A stretch of DNA of 64,000 nt from Stutzerimonas chloritidismutans AW-1 (GCF_000495915.1 NZ_AOFQ01000004.1:1-64000), one strand, 5' to 3'. Counted from the first letter of the stretch, positions 14,608-24,826 are shown. Notes: generated from the sequence alone by a model not told the origin. A program made the numbers and translations.

Positions 14608-17187
14608 ATGACCAAGCCCAACGCTGACCTTTCCGCCCATACGCCGATGATGCAGCAATATTGGAGACTCAAGCGCGAGCATCCAGACCAGCTGATGTTC
14701 TACCGCATGGGCGACTTCTATGAGCTGTTCTACGACGATGCCAAGAAAGCCGCCGCGCTGCTCGACATCACCCTGACCGCACGCGGGCAGTCGGCGGGCA
14801 CGGCGATCCCGATGGCAGGCATTCCGTTCCATTCCGCCGAGGGTTATCTGGCGCGGCTGGTGAAGCTTGGCGAGTCGGTGGTGATCTGCGAGCAGATCGG
14901 CGATCCGGCGACCAGCAAAGGGCCGGTGGAACGCCAGGTGGTGCGCATCATCACCCCTGGCACGGTGAGCGACGAGGCATTACTCGACGAGCGTCGCGAC
15001 AACCTGCTGGCTGCGGTGGTCGGTGATGAGCGCCTGTTCGGCCTGTCGGTGCTGGACATCGCCAGCGGCCGCTTCAGCGTGCAGGAACTCAAGGGCTGGG
15101 AAACCCTGCTCGCGGAACTGGAGCGCCTGAGCCCGGCGGAACTGTTGATCCCGGACGACTGGGCGCAGGGCCTGCCGCTGGAGAAACGCCGCGGTGTGCG
15201 CCGTCGCGCGCCCTGGGATTTCGATCGCGATTCGGCATTCAAGAGCCTCTGCCAGCAGTTCTCCACTCAGGACCTCAAGGGCTTCGGCTGCGAGAACCTG
15301 ACGCTGGCCATCGGCGCCGCCGGCTGCCTGCTCGCCTACGCCAAGGAAACCCAGCGCACCGCCCTGCCCCACCTGCGCAGCCTGCGTCACGAGCGCCTCG
15401 ACGACACGGTGATCCTCGACGGCGCCAGCCGGCGCAACCTCGAGCTGGACGTCAATCTGGCCGGCGGCCGCGAGAACACGCTGCAATCGGTCATGGACCG
15501 CTGCCAGACCGCCATGGGCTCGCGCCTGCTGACCCGCTGGCTGAACCGCCCGCTGCGCAACCGCGAGACTCTCGAAGCGCGCCAGGACTCGATCACCTGC
15601 CTGCTCGAGCATTACCGCTTCGAGCAGCTGCAGCCGCAGCTCAAGGACATCGGCGACCTGGAACGCATCCTCGCCCGAATTGGCCTGCGCAATGCCCGCC
15701 CGCGCGATCTGGCGCGCCTGCGTGACGCCCTCGCGGCGCTACCGCAACTGCAGGCGGGCATGCAGGACCTGGTGGCACCGCATCTGCTCGAACTGGCGAA
15801 AAGCATCAGCACCTACCCAGAACTGGCCGAACTACTGGCCCGCGCCATCATCGACAACCCGCCGGCGGTGATCCGCGACGGCGGCGTACTCAAGACCGGC
15901 TACGACGCCGAGCTGGATGAACTTCAGTCGCTTTCCGAGAACGCCGGACAGTACCTGATGGACCTGGAAACCCGCGAGAAGGCGCGTACCGGACTGGCCA
16001 ACCTCAAGGTCGGCTACAACCGCGTGCACGGCTACTTCATCGAGCTGCCGAGCAAACAGGCCGAATCGGCGCCGGCCGACTACATCCGCCGGCAGACGCT
16101 CAAGGGCGCCGAGCGCTTCATCACCCCTGAGCTCAAGGAGTTCGAGGACAAGGCGCTGTCGGCCAAGAGCCGCGCCCTCGCCCGCGAAAAACTGCTCTAC
16201 GACGAGCTGCTGGAAATGCTCATCGGCCACCTGGCACCACTACAGGAAAGCGCCGCCGCACTGGCCGAGCTGGACGTGCTGAGCAACCTCGCCGAGCGTG
16301 CGCTGAACCTTGACCTCAATCGTCCGCGCTTCGTCGAGCAGCCGTGCATGCGCATCGAGCAGGGTCGCCACCCGGTGGTCGAACAGGTATTGGAGACGCC
16401 TTTCGTCGCCAACGACCTGGGCCTCGACGACGCCACCCGCATGCTGGTCATCACCGGGCCGAACATGGGTGGTAAATCGACCTACATGCGCCAGACCGCG
16501 CTGATCGTGCTGCTGGCACAGATCGGCAGCTTTGTCCCGGCAGCCGCCTGCGAGCTGTCGCTCGTGGACCGCATCTTCACCCGCATCGGCTCATCGGACG
16601 ATCTCGCCGGCGGGCGCTCCACCTTCATGGTGGAAATGAGCGAAACCGCGAATATCCTGCACAACGCCAGTGATCGCAGTCTGGTGCTGATGGACGAAGT
16701 CGGTCGCGGCACCAGTACCTTCGATGGCCTCTCGCTGGCCTGGGCGGCTGCCGAGCACCTGGCCAAGCTGCGCGCGTTCACGCTGTTCGCCACCCACTAC
16801 TTCGAGCTGACGGTGCTGCCGGAAAGCGAGCCAGTGGTGGCCAACGTCCACCTTTCCGCTACCGAGCACAACGAGCGCATCGTCTTCCTGCACCATGTGC
16901 TGCCAGGGCCGGCGAGTCAGAGCTACGGCCTGGCGGTGGCGCAACTGGCCGGCGTGCCGGGCGAGGTCATCCAGCGTGCACGCGACCATCTGTCGCGGCT
17001 GGAAACCACCAGCCTGCCCCACGAAGCGCCGAGAATAGCGCCCGGCCAGCCGGCACCGCCAATGCAGAGCGACCTGTTCGCCAGCCTGCCGCATCCGGTG
17101 CTCGAGGAATTGGCACGGATCAATCCCGATGATGTGACGCCGCGCCAGGCGCTGGACCTGCTATACAGCTTGAAAACTCGCATTTGA
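14608..17187 (+). CDS. mutS: DNA mismatch repair protein MutS
   Basis: The 859-residue protein has all MutS domains: the mismatch-binding N-terminal domain with the [11 protein letters not shown]he-x-Glu motif, the connector, core and clamp, and a C-terminal ABC-type ATPase with Walker [10 protein letters not shown] (about residues 617-625), signature-region [12 protein letters not shown] and Walker [13 protein letters not shown]. The C-terminus keeps the beta-clamp/tetramerisation tail. It recognises mispairs and loops, then recruits MutL. Length is normal and the gene is intact. It is followed by fdxA, the usual order in Pseudomonas, which supports this being the undisturbed backbone. Confidence 0.98.
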   Translation: MTKPNADLSAHTPMMQQYWRLKREHPDQLMFYRMGDFYELFYDDAKKAAALLDITLTARGQSAGTAIPMAGIPFHSAEGYLARLVKLGESVVICEQIGDPATSKGPVERQVVRIITPGTVSDEALLDERRDNLLAAVVGDERLFGLSVLDIASGRFSVQELKGWETLLAELERLSPAELLIPDDWAQGLPLEKRRGVRRRAPWDFDRDSAFKSLCQQFSTQDLKGFGCENLTLAIGAAGCLLAYAKETQRTALPHLRSLRHERLDDTVILDGASRRNLELDVNLAGGRENTLQSVMDRCQTAMGSRLLTRWLNRPLRNRETLEARQDSITCLLEHYRFEQLQPQLKDIGDLERILARIGLRNARPRDLARLRDALAALPQLQAGMQDLVAPHLLELAKSISTYPELAELLARAIIDNPPAVIRDGGVLKTGYDAELDELQSLSENAGQYLMDLETREKARTGLANLKVGYNRVHGYFIELPSKQAESAPADYIRRQTLKGAERFITPELKEFEDKALSAKSRALAREKLLYDELLEMLIGHLAPLQESAAALAELDVLSNLAERALNLDLNRPRFVEQPCMRIEQGRHPVVEQVLETPFVANDLGLDDATRMLVITGPNMGGKSTYMRQTALIVLLAQIGSFVPAAACELSLVDRIFTRIGSSDDLAGGRSTFMVEMSETANILHNASDRSLVLMDEVGRGTSTFDGLSLAWAAAEHLAKLRAFTLFATHYFELTVLPESEPVVANVHLSATEHNERIVFLHHVLPGPASQSYGLAVAQLAGVPGEVIQRARDHLSRLETTSLPHEAPRIAPGQPAPPMQSDLFASLPHPVLEELARINPDDVTPRQALDLLYSLKTRI

Positions 17188-17210
17188 TACGCCGCGAAAG
17201 CTGCTAGAAT
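17184..17210 (+). promoter_or_regulatory. Candidate sigma-70 promoter for fdxA
   Basis: TTGATA at 17184-17189 and TAGAAT at 17205-17210 are separated by 15 bases, short but usable. The pair overlaps the mutS stop and lies about 100 bp before the fdxA start. Support is sequence resemblance only. Confidence 0.4.
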
Positions 17211-17308
17211 CGCGCGCATTTTTTTGATAAGCGGCATTTGCCTGTGCCGCCTACTCGCAGGGGCGTCACCGTAACGCCTACCTGACACGCCTGAGGAGAT
17301 AGCTAGAC

Positions 17309-17632
17309 ATGACCTTCGTCGTCACCGACAACTGCATCAAGTGCAAATACACCGATTGCGTGGAAGTCTGCCCGGTGGACTGCTTCTACGAAGGCCCGAA
17401 CTTTCTGGTGATTCACCCGGACGAGTGCATCGACTGCGCACTGTGCGAGCCGGAGTGCCCGGCCCAGGCGATCTTCTCTGAAGACGAGGTACCGGAGGAT
17501 CAGCAGGAGTTCATCGAGCTCAACGCAGATCTGGCGGAAGTCTGGCCGAACATCACCGAGAAGAAAGACGCCCTGGCCGATGCCGAAGAGTGGGACGGCG
17601 TGAAGGACAAACTGCAGTATCTGGAGCGCTGA
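17309..17632 (+). CDS. fdxA: Seven-iron ferredoxin FdxA
   Basis: The 107-residue protein is a 3Fe-4S/4Fe-4S ferredoxin. The cysteine clusters CIKC-x4-C-x3-CP (residues 11-24) and [12 protein letters not shown] (about 40-51) are intact, and the long C-terminal extension is that of the Azotobacter/Pseudomonas FdI class. It carries electrons at low potential in the cytoplasm; in Azotobacter the homologue also affects the oxidative response. A strong AGGAGAT ribosome site precedes the ATG and a clear terminator follows, so it is monocistronic. Its position right after mutS is the conserved one. Confidence 0.95.
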   Translation: MTFVVTDNCIKCKYTDCVEVCPVDCFYEGPNFLVIHPDECIDCALCEPECPAQAIFSEDEVPEDQQEFIELNADLAEVWPNITEKKDALADAEEWDGVKDKLQYLER

Positions 17633-17654
17633 TCGCCAGCCAATTCCAGACAAA

Positions 17655-17682
17655 AAAATGCCCGCAGCGATGCGGGCATTTT
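17655..17682. terminator. Rho-independent terminator after fdxA
   Basis: AAATGCCCGCA-gcga-TGCGGGCATTT is a perfect stem flanked by A and T runs, so it works on both strands: for fdxA on the plus strand and for the CsbD gene on the minus strand. Confidence 0.9.
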
Positions 17683-17712
17683 CATTTGTACTGCCGCAAG
17701 AACGTCGGCAGA

Positions 17713-17904
17713 TCAGGCCTTGTCGATGCCCTTCTTCAGGGTGTCTTTCACATCACCCTTGACCTGCTGGGCCTCGCCCTTCACTTCCTGGCGCTGGCCT
17801 TCGCCCTTCATGCGCTCGTTATCGGTCGCCTCGCCCACGCCTTGCTTGATCTTGCCGACGGCTTCGTTGGTGTTGCCCTTGACTTTGTCTTCAGTACTGC
17901 TCAT
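17713..17904 (-). CDS. CsbD-family stress protein
   Basis: The 63-residue, lysine- and glutamate-rich protein matches the CsbD/YjbJ family: EDKVKGNTNEAVGKIKQGVGEATD, then repeated KGEGQ-x2-EVKGEAQQVKGD. The ATG at 17904 has AGGAGTTC upstream; the frame extends ten codons further but without a ribosome site. The family is strongly induced in stationary phase and osmotic stress, and the proteins are highly soluble with no known activity. It is convergent with fdxA and shares its terminator. Confidence 0.88.
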   Translation of the reverse strand: MSSTEDKVKGNTNEAVGKIKQGVGEATDNERMKGEGQRQEVKGEAQQVKGDVKDTLKKGIDKA

Positions 17905-17990
17905 GACGAACTCCTGGCTTCTCATTGGTGACATAGGGTGGACCGCCCGTGCGAAACGTTAGTTTCCCCCGGCCATCGGAACAGAGCGGC

Positions 17991-18983
17991 TCACGCATGG
18001 CGCGAAGGGACCAGGCGGCGCAGCAACGGTCGCCCTGCCAGGTGCAGGAACACCGGCGCGCCCACGATGAGGTAGAAGTAATAGGTCACGAAGCGCCAGA
18101 TCAGAATCGCCGCTGCCGTCGTCGACTTGCCCACCATCGGCGTCAGCAGCGCGGCCGACGCCAGTTCGGCGCTACCCGCCCCACCGGGCAGCAGGCTCAG
18201 TTGGCCGGCGGTCAGCGCCAATAACTGGACGAGAAAGGTCCAGGCCCACGCCAGCTCGCCGCCCAGGCCACGCAGCGTCAGATAGAGCACGCTGAAGCGC
18301 AGCAGCCAGTGCAGCGTGGTCAACCCGAACACCGCCAGCAAAAGACGACGCGGCAGGCGAAAACAGTCGACCAGCGCATTTCGAAAGCCCAGCACCTTGC
18401 GTGCCCAACGGCGCTTGCGTGACGGCTTCATGCCGAGCCGGCCAACCAACCAGCCATTGAGCAGAAATACCTGCCGGTGGAAACGCCCGAGCAGCGCCAG
18501 CAGCACCATCACTCCGATCAATAGCGCGACGCTGAAGCCCAGCAGACTGGCAATATGCGTGTTGAACTTGTGGGTCAGTGCATAGAACAGCACGCCGACC
18601 AGGGCACAGGCGAAGAACAGCAGATCGCTCAGCTGCTCCACGGCATAAGTCGCCGTGCCCTTGGCCGGCGCCACGCCCTGGCGCATGAGCAGCGCCATCA
18701 GGGTCAGCGGCCCACCGGCACCTCCAGGCGTCGCACAGATGGCGAATTCGGTGGCGACGACGATGCCGAATGCGCGGCGCTGGCCCAGCTTTCGACGCCC
18801 GAGCAACAGGCGCAGGCGCAGCGCATTCAGATTCCAGCCGACCAGCACCATGCCGAGCATGGTGGCCAACAGGCTACCCGGAAAGTGGCGCAGTCGTTCG
18901 AACAGGCCGGTGCCGCCAAGCAGAAGCGGCACCATGGCCGCCGCGAGCAAGGCACCGCCCAGCAACCACCAGCGCCGGTTCAT
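17991..18983 (-). CDS. LPG-synthase-type (UPF0104) membrane flippase-like protein
   Basis: The 330-residue protein has about eight transmembrane helices and the family motifs ATPGGAGGPLTLMALLMRQG and LSLLPGGAGSAELASAALL, typical of the membrane domain of lysyl-phosphatidylglycerol synthases (UPF0104). It lacks the synthase catalytic domain, so a lipid-flipping or transport role is more likely than aminoacyl transfer. The ATG at 18983 overlaps the preceding deacetylase stop by 4 bp (ATGA). It is the last gene of a three-gene operon (glycosyltransferase, deacetylase, this gene) that probably makes and moves a membrane glycolipid. Confidence 0.82.
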   Translation of the reverse strand: MNRRWWLLGGALLAAAMVPLLLGGTGLFERLRHFPGSLLATMLGMVLVGWNLNALRLRLLLGRRKLGQRRAFGIVVATEFAICATPGGAGGPLTLMALLMRQGVAPAKGTATYAVEQLSDLLFFACALVGVLFYALTHKFNTHIASLLGFSVALLIGVMVLLALLGRFHRQVFLLNGWLVGRLGMKPSRKRRWARKVLGFRNALVDCFRLPRRLLLAVFGLTTLHWLLRFSVLYLTLRGLGGELAWAWTFLVQLLALTAGQLSLLPGGAGSAELASAALLTPMVGKSTTAAAILIWRFVTYYFYLIVGAPVFLHLAGRPLLRRLVPSRHA

Positions 18984-19741
18984 GCCACGGCGCTCGTCTG
19001 GCGGTACTGGCGCAGCCAGTCGATCTTGGTCAGCGGTGTCCTGCCGTCCTGCAGCAGCCGCTCGAGCACATCGAGCCAATAGCGGCGGGGGAACTCGTGG
19101 CGCATATCCACCGGATGCAGGCCCAATCGCAGCAATGGCGCCTGACGGCTCTGACGCAACTGGCGTTCGCTGACCAGCCAGGACACACCACGACGCCAGG
19201 GGCTGCGAGCACTCCAGACCAAGCCAGGAGCGACGATTGGAGTGAAATCCGGCAGCAGGTAAAGGTGGCCTGGATCACTGGTATAGGTTAGCCCGCTGCC
19301 GGCCAGTACACGCCGGGTGCCCTCGCTCATCAGCCAGGCGGGGGCGACGAAACCATGCAGCGGCCATTGCTGGCGCCGGAACAACTCCAGGCCATGCGCC
19401 AGCCGTTCGCCGGCAGCCTGTTCGCCAAGGCCATAGAACTCGCCTTCATGGGTGTACACCCGGCGCATGAACCAGTCCCGCGGCGTCTTCGGCGCGGGCT
19501 CGAGATCGGCGTGGTAGCAGCCGTGCAGCACCAGTTCGTCACCACGCTGCACACGCTGGTCCAGTAGCCGGCAAAAATCCGGCTGCCGCTCCAGCGGATT
19601 GCGCTGATGAAAGTCCGGGACCACCAGCCAGGTAATCGGTACACCGCCGATGGCGTCCACCGCCTCGACGAAGGGCCGGTAGTCCGGCCAGGTTTCCGCG
19701 GCCACGTCGTGCAGCACCAGCGTCAGAGCAGTCTCAGCCAT
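18980..19741 (-). CDS. Polysaccharide-deacetylase-like (DUF2334) protein
   Basis: The 253-residue protein has a NodB/DUF2334-type barrel. LTLVLHDVAAETW at the N-terminus supplies the catalytic/metal Asp, DELVLHGCYH (about residues 68-77) the metal His pair, and LRLGLHPVDMRH near the end another His. It has no signal peptide, so it probably acts on the cytoplasmic face of the membrane or on a lipid-linked sugar. It overlaps the glycosyltransferase by 8 bp upstream and the flippase-like gene by 4 bp downstream, which points to strict co-expression. The exact substrate is unknown; de-N-acetylation of a hexosamine added by the neighbouring transferase is a reasonable guess. Confidence 0.8.
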   Translation of the reverse strand: MAETALTLVLHDVAAETWPDYRPFVEAVDAIGGVPITWLVVPDFHQRNPLERQPDFCRLLDQRVQRGDELVLHGCYHADLEPAPKTPRDWFMRRVYTHEGEFYGLGEQAAGERLAHGLELFRRQQWPLHGFVAPAWLMSEGTRRVLAGSGLTYTSDPGHLYLLPDFTPIVAPGLVWSARSPWRRGVSWLVSERQLRQSRQAPLLRLGLHPVDMRHEFPRRYWLDVLERLLQDGRTPLTKIDWLRQYRQTSAVA

Positions 19742-20849
19742 GTACGGCTACCGGCAGGTCCGCTGTGCCGAGCACCGCGTGATAATGGGCGAGCAATCCC
19801 GCCACTACGGCATCCCAGGCATGGTGCGCCTCGACATGCTGGCGCGCCTGCTGTCCGAGCAGTCGCGGATCGTCTTCGAACAGCTCGCGCACGGCATGCG
19901 CCATGGCCCTCGGGTCGAGCGGCCGACACAGGCGCCCGGTGTAGAACGGCACCAGCTCCGGTAACGCACCGGCACGCGCGGCGATCACCGGAATACCGCT
20001 GGCCATGGCTTCGAGCGCCACCAGGCCGAACGTCTCCTGATTGCCGGCATGCAGCAGCACATCGCTACTGGCCATGTAGCGCGCCACTTCGCTGGCACAA
20101 CAGAAGCGGTCGATCACCGTGACGTTGTCCGGCACCCGCTGCGGCATGCTCGAACCCACCAGCAACAGGTGGTACGGCTTGCCGAGCTGGCGCGCGGTTT
20201 CCAGCAGGATGTGCAGGTTCTTCTCCCGCGAACCGCGCCCGGCAAAGATCATCAGCCGGGTGTCGTCGGCCAGGCCCAGCTCGCGGCGCAGATCGGGGTC
20301 GCGCCGCTCGGGGCAGAAGGTGTCCAGATCAACCCCCAGGGGCTGCACGAAGACGTTCTTCACGCCGAGGTGCAAGAGCTTGTCGGCCATCACTTCGCTG
20401 GGTGCCAACACCCGGTCGAAACTTCCGTACAGCTTTGAAACGTAGCCGTTGAGGTTGGTGCCCAGCCAACTGCCGATGCGGTTGCTGACCAGCAGTGGCA
20501 GGTCTGAGTGATAGAAACCAATGACCGGAACATTGAGCCGGCGCCCCGCATCCAGTGCCGCCCATGCGGTCATGTAGGGGTCGCCGACCTCGATCAGATC
20601 AGGACGCAGCGAACGCAGCAGATTGCGCCAGGGCGCGCGGCGGATCGGAAAGCGGTAGCCCTTGCCGAACGGCAGGATCGGTGCCGGCACCTCATAGAGG
20701 CCGTCGTTGTGACTGTAGTCGCCGCCCGGCACCAGAATGCTGTGCCGCACGCCGGAGTAAAGCTGCAGCCTGCGATGCTTCGCCTCGAGGTAGGTGCGCA
20801 CGCCACCACTGGCGGGCGCGTAGAACATGGTCATATCCGCGATATGCAA
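19734..20849 (-). CDS. GT4-family glycosyltransferase
   Basis: The 371-residue protein has two Rossmann domains with the GT-B/GT4 signature: FYAPASGGVRTYLEAKH at the N-terminus, GRGSREKNL for the nucleotide-sugar domain, and HAGNQETFGLVALEAMASGIPVI, the E-x7-E motif. It is a retaining transferase, probably acting on a membrane lipid. A TTG at 20849 is chosen because GGAG lies seven bases upstream and the conserved HIADMTMFYAP opening follows; the frame stays open to an ATG at 20924. It is the first gene of the operon with the deacetylase and flippase-like proteins. Confidence 0.88.
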   Translation of the reverse strand: MHIADMTMFYAPASGGVRTYLEAKHRRLQLYSGVRHSILVPGGDYSHNDGLYEVPAPILPFGKGYRFPIRRAPWRNLLRSLRPDLIEVGDPYMTAWAALDAGRRLNVPVIGFYHSDLPLLVSNRIGSWLGTNLNGYVSKLYGSFDRVLAPSEVMADKLLHLGVKNVFVQPLGVDLDTFCPERRDPDLRRELGLADDTRLMIFAGRGSREKNLHILLETARQLGKPYHLLLVGSSMPQRVPDNVTVIDRFCCASEVARYMASSDVLLHAGNQETFGLVALEAMASGIPVIAARAGALPELVPFYTGRLCRPLDPRAMAHAVRELFEDDPRLLGQQARQHVEAHHAWDAVVAGLLAHYHAVLGTADLPVAVHG

Positions 20850-21003
20850 GGTACTTCTCCGTCGGTCCCATAGCAGAACTCCGGCCTCGCCGGGCACGTC
20901 GCGCGTCAGCGGCATGCTCCGCAATCCCTGCGGAATAATTCTGTAATGAAATAGATGACCGTTACGTAGAAGGGTTGTTCGCAGCGGGGCGCCAGACGGC
21001 GTC

Positions 21004-21879
21004 TCAGGCGTCCGGCACCTTCTCGCCCGGGTCCTTGCCTTCGACCGAAGCGTGTTCGATCACCGCATTGAGTTCGGCACCGAACAGCAGCACTGCCGAT
21101 GAGATGTACAGATAAAGCAGCAAGACGATGATGGCGCCGATGCTGCCGTAGGTCGCGTTGTAGTCGGCGAAGTTCTGCACATAGATGCCGAACGCGATCG
21201 AGGCCAGAATCCACACCAGCACGGCTAGCACCGAGCCCGGCGTGATGAAGCGAAACTCCTGCTTCACATCCGGCGCCACGTAGTACAGCAGCGCCACCAC
21301 CAGCATCAGCATCAGCACGATCACCGGCCAGCGCAGCCAGGTCCAAAGCAGCACGACGATGTCCTTCAGGCCGACCTGCGAAGCCAGCCACTCCATCACC
21401 TGCGGCCCGACGATCATCAGCCCGGCCGACAACAGCAGCAGCACGGCGATGCCCACGGTATAGGCCAACGAAAGCAGGATCAGCTTCCAGCTCGGTCGCC
21501 CCTCCTCCACGTCGTAAGCGCGGTTCATCGCATTCATCAGCGAGCGAAAACCGACCGAGGCCGTCCACAGCGCCACGACGATACCGAACGACAGCAGCCC
21601 CGCCTTCTGTTCCTGCAACTGGTCAATGACCGGATTGATCTGCTCCATCGCCATCGGCGGCAAGGCCAGCTCGGCCTGCATGCGCAACCAGTCGAAGAAG
21701 TTCTGCAGATCGAGAAACCCGAGCAAGGTGATAAGAAACAGCAGGAACGGAAACATCGAGAACAGGCCGCGGTACGCCAGCGCCGAGGCATAGGTCGACA
21801 TGTCATCGTTGCCGAATTCCTTGAACGTACGCTTGAGCAAGGTCACGGCCCCGATACCGCGGGTGTCCAGCATGGCCAT
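21004..21879 (-). CDS. YihY/BrkB-family inner-membrane protein
   Basis: The 291-residue protein has the six-helix YihY/virulence factor BrkB fold, recognised by MSTYASALAYRGLFSMFPFLLF (a longer segment at about 26-48), the SVGFRSLMNAMNRAY motif and YNATYGSIGAIIVLLLYLYISS near the C-terminus. The ATG at 21879 follows GGGGAAA; the frame is open for another 107 codons, but that part is the shadow of the next gene. The family was once called ribonuclease BN in error; transport of a small molecule or lipid is suspected but not shown. It is probably a single gene. Confidence 0.88.
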   Translation of the reverse strand: MAMLDTRGIGAVTLLKRTFKEFGNDDMSTYASALAYRGLFSMFPFLLFLITLLGFLDLQNFFDWLRMQAELALPPMAMEQINPVIDQLQEQKAGLLSFGIVVALWTASVGFRSLMNAMNRAYDVEEGRPSWKLILLSLAYTVGIAVLLLLSAGLMIVGPQVMEWLASQVGLKDIVVLLWTWLRWPVIVLMLMLVVALLYYVAPDVKQEFRFITPGSVLAVLVWILASIAFGIYVQNFADYNATYGSIGAIIVLLLYLYISSAVLLFGAELNAVIEHASVEGKDPGEKVPDA

Positions 21880-21949
21880 CGATGTTTCCCCAATCAGTGA
21901 AATGTGCGGTCTAGAAAATGGGACGACCGCTCTGCTGGAGAGTTCGCTG

Positions 21950-22987
21950 CTAGTCGCTCGCGAGCGGCTCCACACGGATCGCACCATCTTGCAGAACCGC
22001 TCGCCATAGCCGCTCGACGGGATCGCGCAACAGGGCTTCCGCCAACGCTGGCTCCAGGCGCGTGCGCAGCCGCCGGCTGAGGTCGCGCGCACCGAAACGC
22101 GAGTCGTGCGTGCGGCAGATGGTGTGTTTGACGGCCTCATCGACCTGCAGCCGTACGCCCTGTCGGGCCAGGCGCTGTGCCAGCTTGCCCAGTTCGACAT
22201 CGAGCACAGCCTTCAGCCGATCGCCCTGGATGCTCTCGAACTGCAGCGTGCGGTCGATGCGATTGAGAAACTCCGGATCGAAATGCCGATGCAGCGCCTG
22301 CCCGAAGCTACGGCTTCGCAACGCGGCACGGCCCATGCGTGGTATCGGCCAGCGCTCCCACCGCGCAGCCTGCCGTGCGCCGATGTTGCTGGTCATGAAC
22401 ACCAGCGCGTTGCGGAAATCCAGGGTTCGGTTGCCAGCAGCCAAGGTCAGTCGTCCGCTATCCAGCACATTGAGCAAGCTGCGTACGACTTCCCGGCTGG
22501 CCTTCTCCAGCTCGTCGAACAGCACGATACCGGGCCGGCTGAAGCTTCCGGCGATGGCCTCGGCGTCGAACAGGGTGGTGCCTTCCTTGCTGCCCACGTA
22601 GCCGGGCGGGGCTCCGGTGAGCGCGGCGGCGTAGTGTTCCTGGGCCAGGGTATTCATGTCGATGCGGCAGAAGGCGTCCGGCTTGCCATGAATGGCGTGG
22701 GCCAGCAGACGGACGATCTCGGTCTTGCCAACCCCGGTCGGGCCGAGGAAGAGATTGACCGTCAGCGGACGTTCGGGATCGCCGATTCCGGCCTTGACCA
22801 CGCGAAGCAGCGCCTCGATTTCGCTCAGCACAGGGTCCTGGCCGATAATGCGGCTGCGCAGCAGCACCATGACGGTCTCGACGTCGAACAGGAAGCGTGA
22901 CGCCGGCATCGGCCCTTGGCCTGTCCGATCGCTGGCTTGCGCGATTTGGGTACGGTTGTGCTCGATCAGTTCATTCACGAAAGGCAT
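21950..22987 (-). CDS. ClpB/ClpA-like AAA+ ATPase
   Basis: The 345-residue protein resembles the second AAA+ module of Clp/Hsp100 unfoldases. It has Walker A GPTGVGKT (about residues 82-89), a GPPGYVG-like pore loop within GAPPGYVGSKEGT, Walker B GIVLFDELEKA, the sensor-1 VFMTSNIGA, and the C-terminal D2-small domain with RFGARDLSRRL. It lacks the N-terminal domain, D1 and the ClpP loop, so it is a short stand-alone member. The start is uncertain: ATG at 22987 (MPFVNELIEH) is preferred over a GTG at 23029. No partner protease or secretion genes are adjacent, so its client is unknown. Confidence 0.83.
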   Translation of the reverse strand: MPFVNELIEHNRTQIAQASDRTGQGPMPASRFLFDVETVMVLLRSRIIGQDPVLSEIEALLRVVKAGIGDPERPLTVNLFLGPTGVGKTEIVRLLAHAIHGKPDAFCRIDMNTLAQEHYAAALTGAPPGYVGSKEGTTLFDAEAIAGSFSRPGIVLFDELEKASREVVRSLLNVLDSGRLTLAAGNRTLDFRNALVFMTSNIGARQAARWERWPIPRMGRAALRSRSFGQALHRHFDPEFLNRIDRTLQFESIQGDRLKAVLDVELGKLAQRLARQGVRLQVDEAVKHTICRTHDSRFGARDLSRRLRTRLEPALAEALLRDPVERLWRAVLQDGAIRVEPLASD

Positions 22988-23158
22988 GGGCGTCCCGGTG
23001 CGGAGTATTGAACGTGCCCCCTCAACCACAGCAGCGAAGGGCCGCGTGGGATGGGTGCGATAAACACTGCGTGTCCGCCGCTACCTGCTCTCCGAAAGGC
23101 ATAGCCTGCATCGCAACGAGGCGGGTAATCACAACCCAAAGTAGACACAGGCCTGCCA

Positions 23159-23186
23159 CCCTCACCTCTCCAAGGAGAAGTGAGGG
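23159..23186. repeat. Intergenic hairpin repeat (Pseudomonas CCCTCAC type)
   Basis: CCCTCACCTCTCC-aa-GGAGAAGTGAGGG is an almost perfect inverted repeat with about 13-bp arms. It resembles the abundant CCCTC...GAGGG intergenic palindromes of Pseudomonas genomes. It lies between the ClpB-like gene and the amidase and may act as an mRNA 3' stabiliser. Confidence 0.6.
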
Positions 23187-23255
23187 CTGAGGGCGCACGC
23201 CCCCCGATGGCAAGCAAACCCTTGGAACAGTTGCCCCAAGGCGGCGGGCAACCCT

Positions 23256-24296
23256 TCAACCCAGCGTCCGCTCCCGCCCCGCGTGCGGCAGTTCGTACAC
23301 CGGGCAGTCGTCGACGCCGACAGTGGCGCGGGTCATGGCCTCAACATTTTCCTGCGCCTTCTGCGCATCCAGCACCCAGGTGCGATAGAACTCGAACGGA
23401 CAGTCAGCCACGCCCTTGTCACCGTCACCGGAGTTGTAGACGCCGGTGTAGCCGCGGTGCAGGAGCTTGAACAGGTGGTTCTGCGACTGGTCGTTGGCAC
23501 GGGCGTCACGGATTTGCGAGATGGACAGCTGGGCGTACTGGATACCCATTTCCTCCTCGCCGCACTCGCCCAGGGTGCGACCGTCGAAGCCGATGATCGC
23601 CGAGTGGCCGAAGTAGCTGTAAACGCCATCGAATCCCGCGGCATTGGCCACCGCCACGTAGCAGTTGTTGGCCCAGGCCATGGTCTTGGACATCAGTACC
23701 TGCTGCTCCTTGGCCGGGTACATGTAGCCCTGGCAGCGCACAATCAGCTCGGCGCCCTTCATCGCACAGTCGCGCCAGATCTCCGGGTAGTTGCCGTCGT
23801 CGCAGATGATCAGGCTGATCTTCATGCCCTTCGGGCCATCGCTGACGTAGGTCCGATCACCCGGATACCAGCCCTCGATCGGGCACCAGGGGATGCACTT
23901 GCGGTACTTCTGCACGATCTCGCCCTGATCGTCGATCAGCACCAGCGTGTTGTAAGGCGCCTTGCCCGGGTCTTCGTGGCGCTCGCCGGTGAGCGAGAAG
24001 ATGCCCCAGGTCCGTGCCTCGCGACAGGCAGCCGAGAAGATCGCGGTTTCCTCGCCGGGAATGATGGTGGCGGTTTCCATCATCTCGCCGGGGTCGTACA
24101 TGATCCCCATGGTGCTGTATTCGGGGAACACCACCAGGTCCATGCCCGGCAGGCCGAGCTTCATGCCCTTGATCATCTCGGCGATCTTGCGCGCGTTGTC
24201 GAGCACCTCGGCGCGGGTGTGCAGGCGCGGCATCTTGTAGTTGACGACGGCTACGCCGACGGTATCGGGACTGCTGGAAATATCACCGTGGCGCAT
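23256..24296 (-). CDS. amiE: Aliphatic amidase AmiE
   Basis: The 346-residue protein is the nitrilase-fold aliphatic amidase. The catalytic triad is visible as Glu59 (VVFPEYST), Lys133 (KYRKC) and Cys165 ([12 protein letters not shown]). It hydrolyses short amides such as acetamide and propionamide to the acid and ammonia in the cytoplasm. AGGAGG precedes the ATG at 24296. It is the last gene of the amide block after fmdA and the FmdB-like gene, on the same strand as the urt transporter genes. The P. aeruginosa regulators AmiC/AmiR are not seen; control probably comes from the kinase/regulator pair at 31.7-35.8 kb. Confidence 0.96.
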   Translation of the reverse strand: MRHGDISSSPDTVGVAVVNYKMPRLHTRAEVLDNARKIAEMIKGMKLGLPGMDLVVFPEYSTMGIMYDPGEMMETATIIPGEETAIFSAACREARTWGIFSLTGERHEDPGKAPYNTLVLIDDQGEIVQKYRKCIPWCPIEGWYPGDRTYVSDGPKGMKISLIICDDGNYPEIWRDCAMKGAELIVRCQGYMYPAKEQQVLMSKTMAWANNCYVAVANAAGFDGVYSYFGHSAIIGFDGRTLGECGEEEMGIQYAQLSISQIRDARANDQSQNHLFKLLHRGYTGVYNSGDGDKGVADCPFEFYRTWVLDAQKAQENVEAMTRATVGVDDCPVYELPHAGRERTLG

Positions 24297-24400
24297 GAGC
24301 GCCTCCTCTTGGTTGTCGAGTCAGTGCGATCGTGGGAGTGGCGTCTGCCGCATTGCTCAGCCACTGCGGCCAAAGGCACTCCACGGGGTTCAGTGACGCC

Positions 24401-24748
24401 TCAGTGGCTGATCATCCACGGCCGGTTCGACGGGCTGGTCTTGAGCGCATGGGGATTCGCCTTGGTCGGCGCCACCGGCTTGCTCGGGCCGCAGCAGCTG
24501 CAGCCGGCCGGGTGGCGCTTGCTGGCGGCATACTCGGCGACTGTCTTCGGCGCGTGGCTGGCGCGCTCATTGGTCTCATGCGCCGCGCGGGTGCTGCCGG
24601 CCATGGTTGCCAGGCCTGGGGCGGTGCGAATCACTCGCGGGCTGGGCATGCCGCAGGCCGGGCAATCGCAGGGGTCGCTGCGCACACTCATCGGGCGCAG
24701 GGCAGTGAAGTCACCGCAGGCGTCGCAGTCGTATTCATAGATCGGCAT
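24401..24748 (-). CDS. fmdB: FmdB-family zinc-ribbon protein
   Basis: The 115-residue protein starts MPIYEYDCDACGDF and continues to CDCPACGMPSPR, the two CxxC knuckles of the FmdB putative regulatory zinc ribbon. A second cysteine group (GCSCCGP, near residue 85) is an extra feature compared with minimal FmdB proteins. In Methylophilus the homologue lies in the formamidase operon and is thought to regulate it. Here it stands between formamidase and amidase, 78 bp after fmdA and with GGAGG upstream, so the operon link is conserved. Its mechanism is not known. Confidence 0.85.
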   Translation of the reverse strand: MPIYEYDCDACGDFTALRPMSVRSDPCDCPACGMPSPRVIRTAPGLATMAGSTRAAHETNERASHAPKTVAEYAASKRHPAGCSCCGPSKPVAPTKANPHALKTSPSNRPWMISH

Positions 24749-24826
24749 CGCATCATCCTCCGTGTCCCTCCATCCGGGCGTGCCAGGCCGCCGTCCAGAG
24801 CACCTGCCCCGCCCGAATGAACGAAC

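Noticed and set aside
20890..20990. A possible Pho box upstream of the glycosyltransferase operon
   Set aside because: The half-sites match CTGTCAT at only four to five positions each, which is no better than chance.
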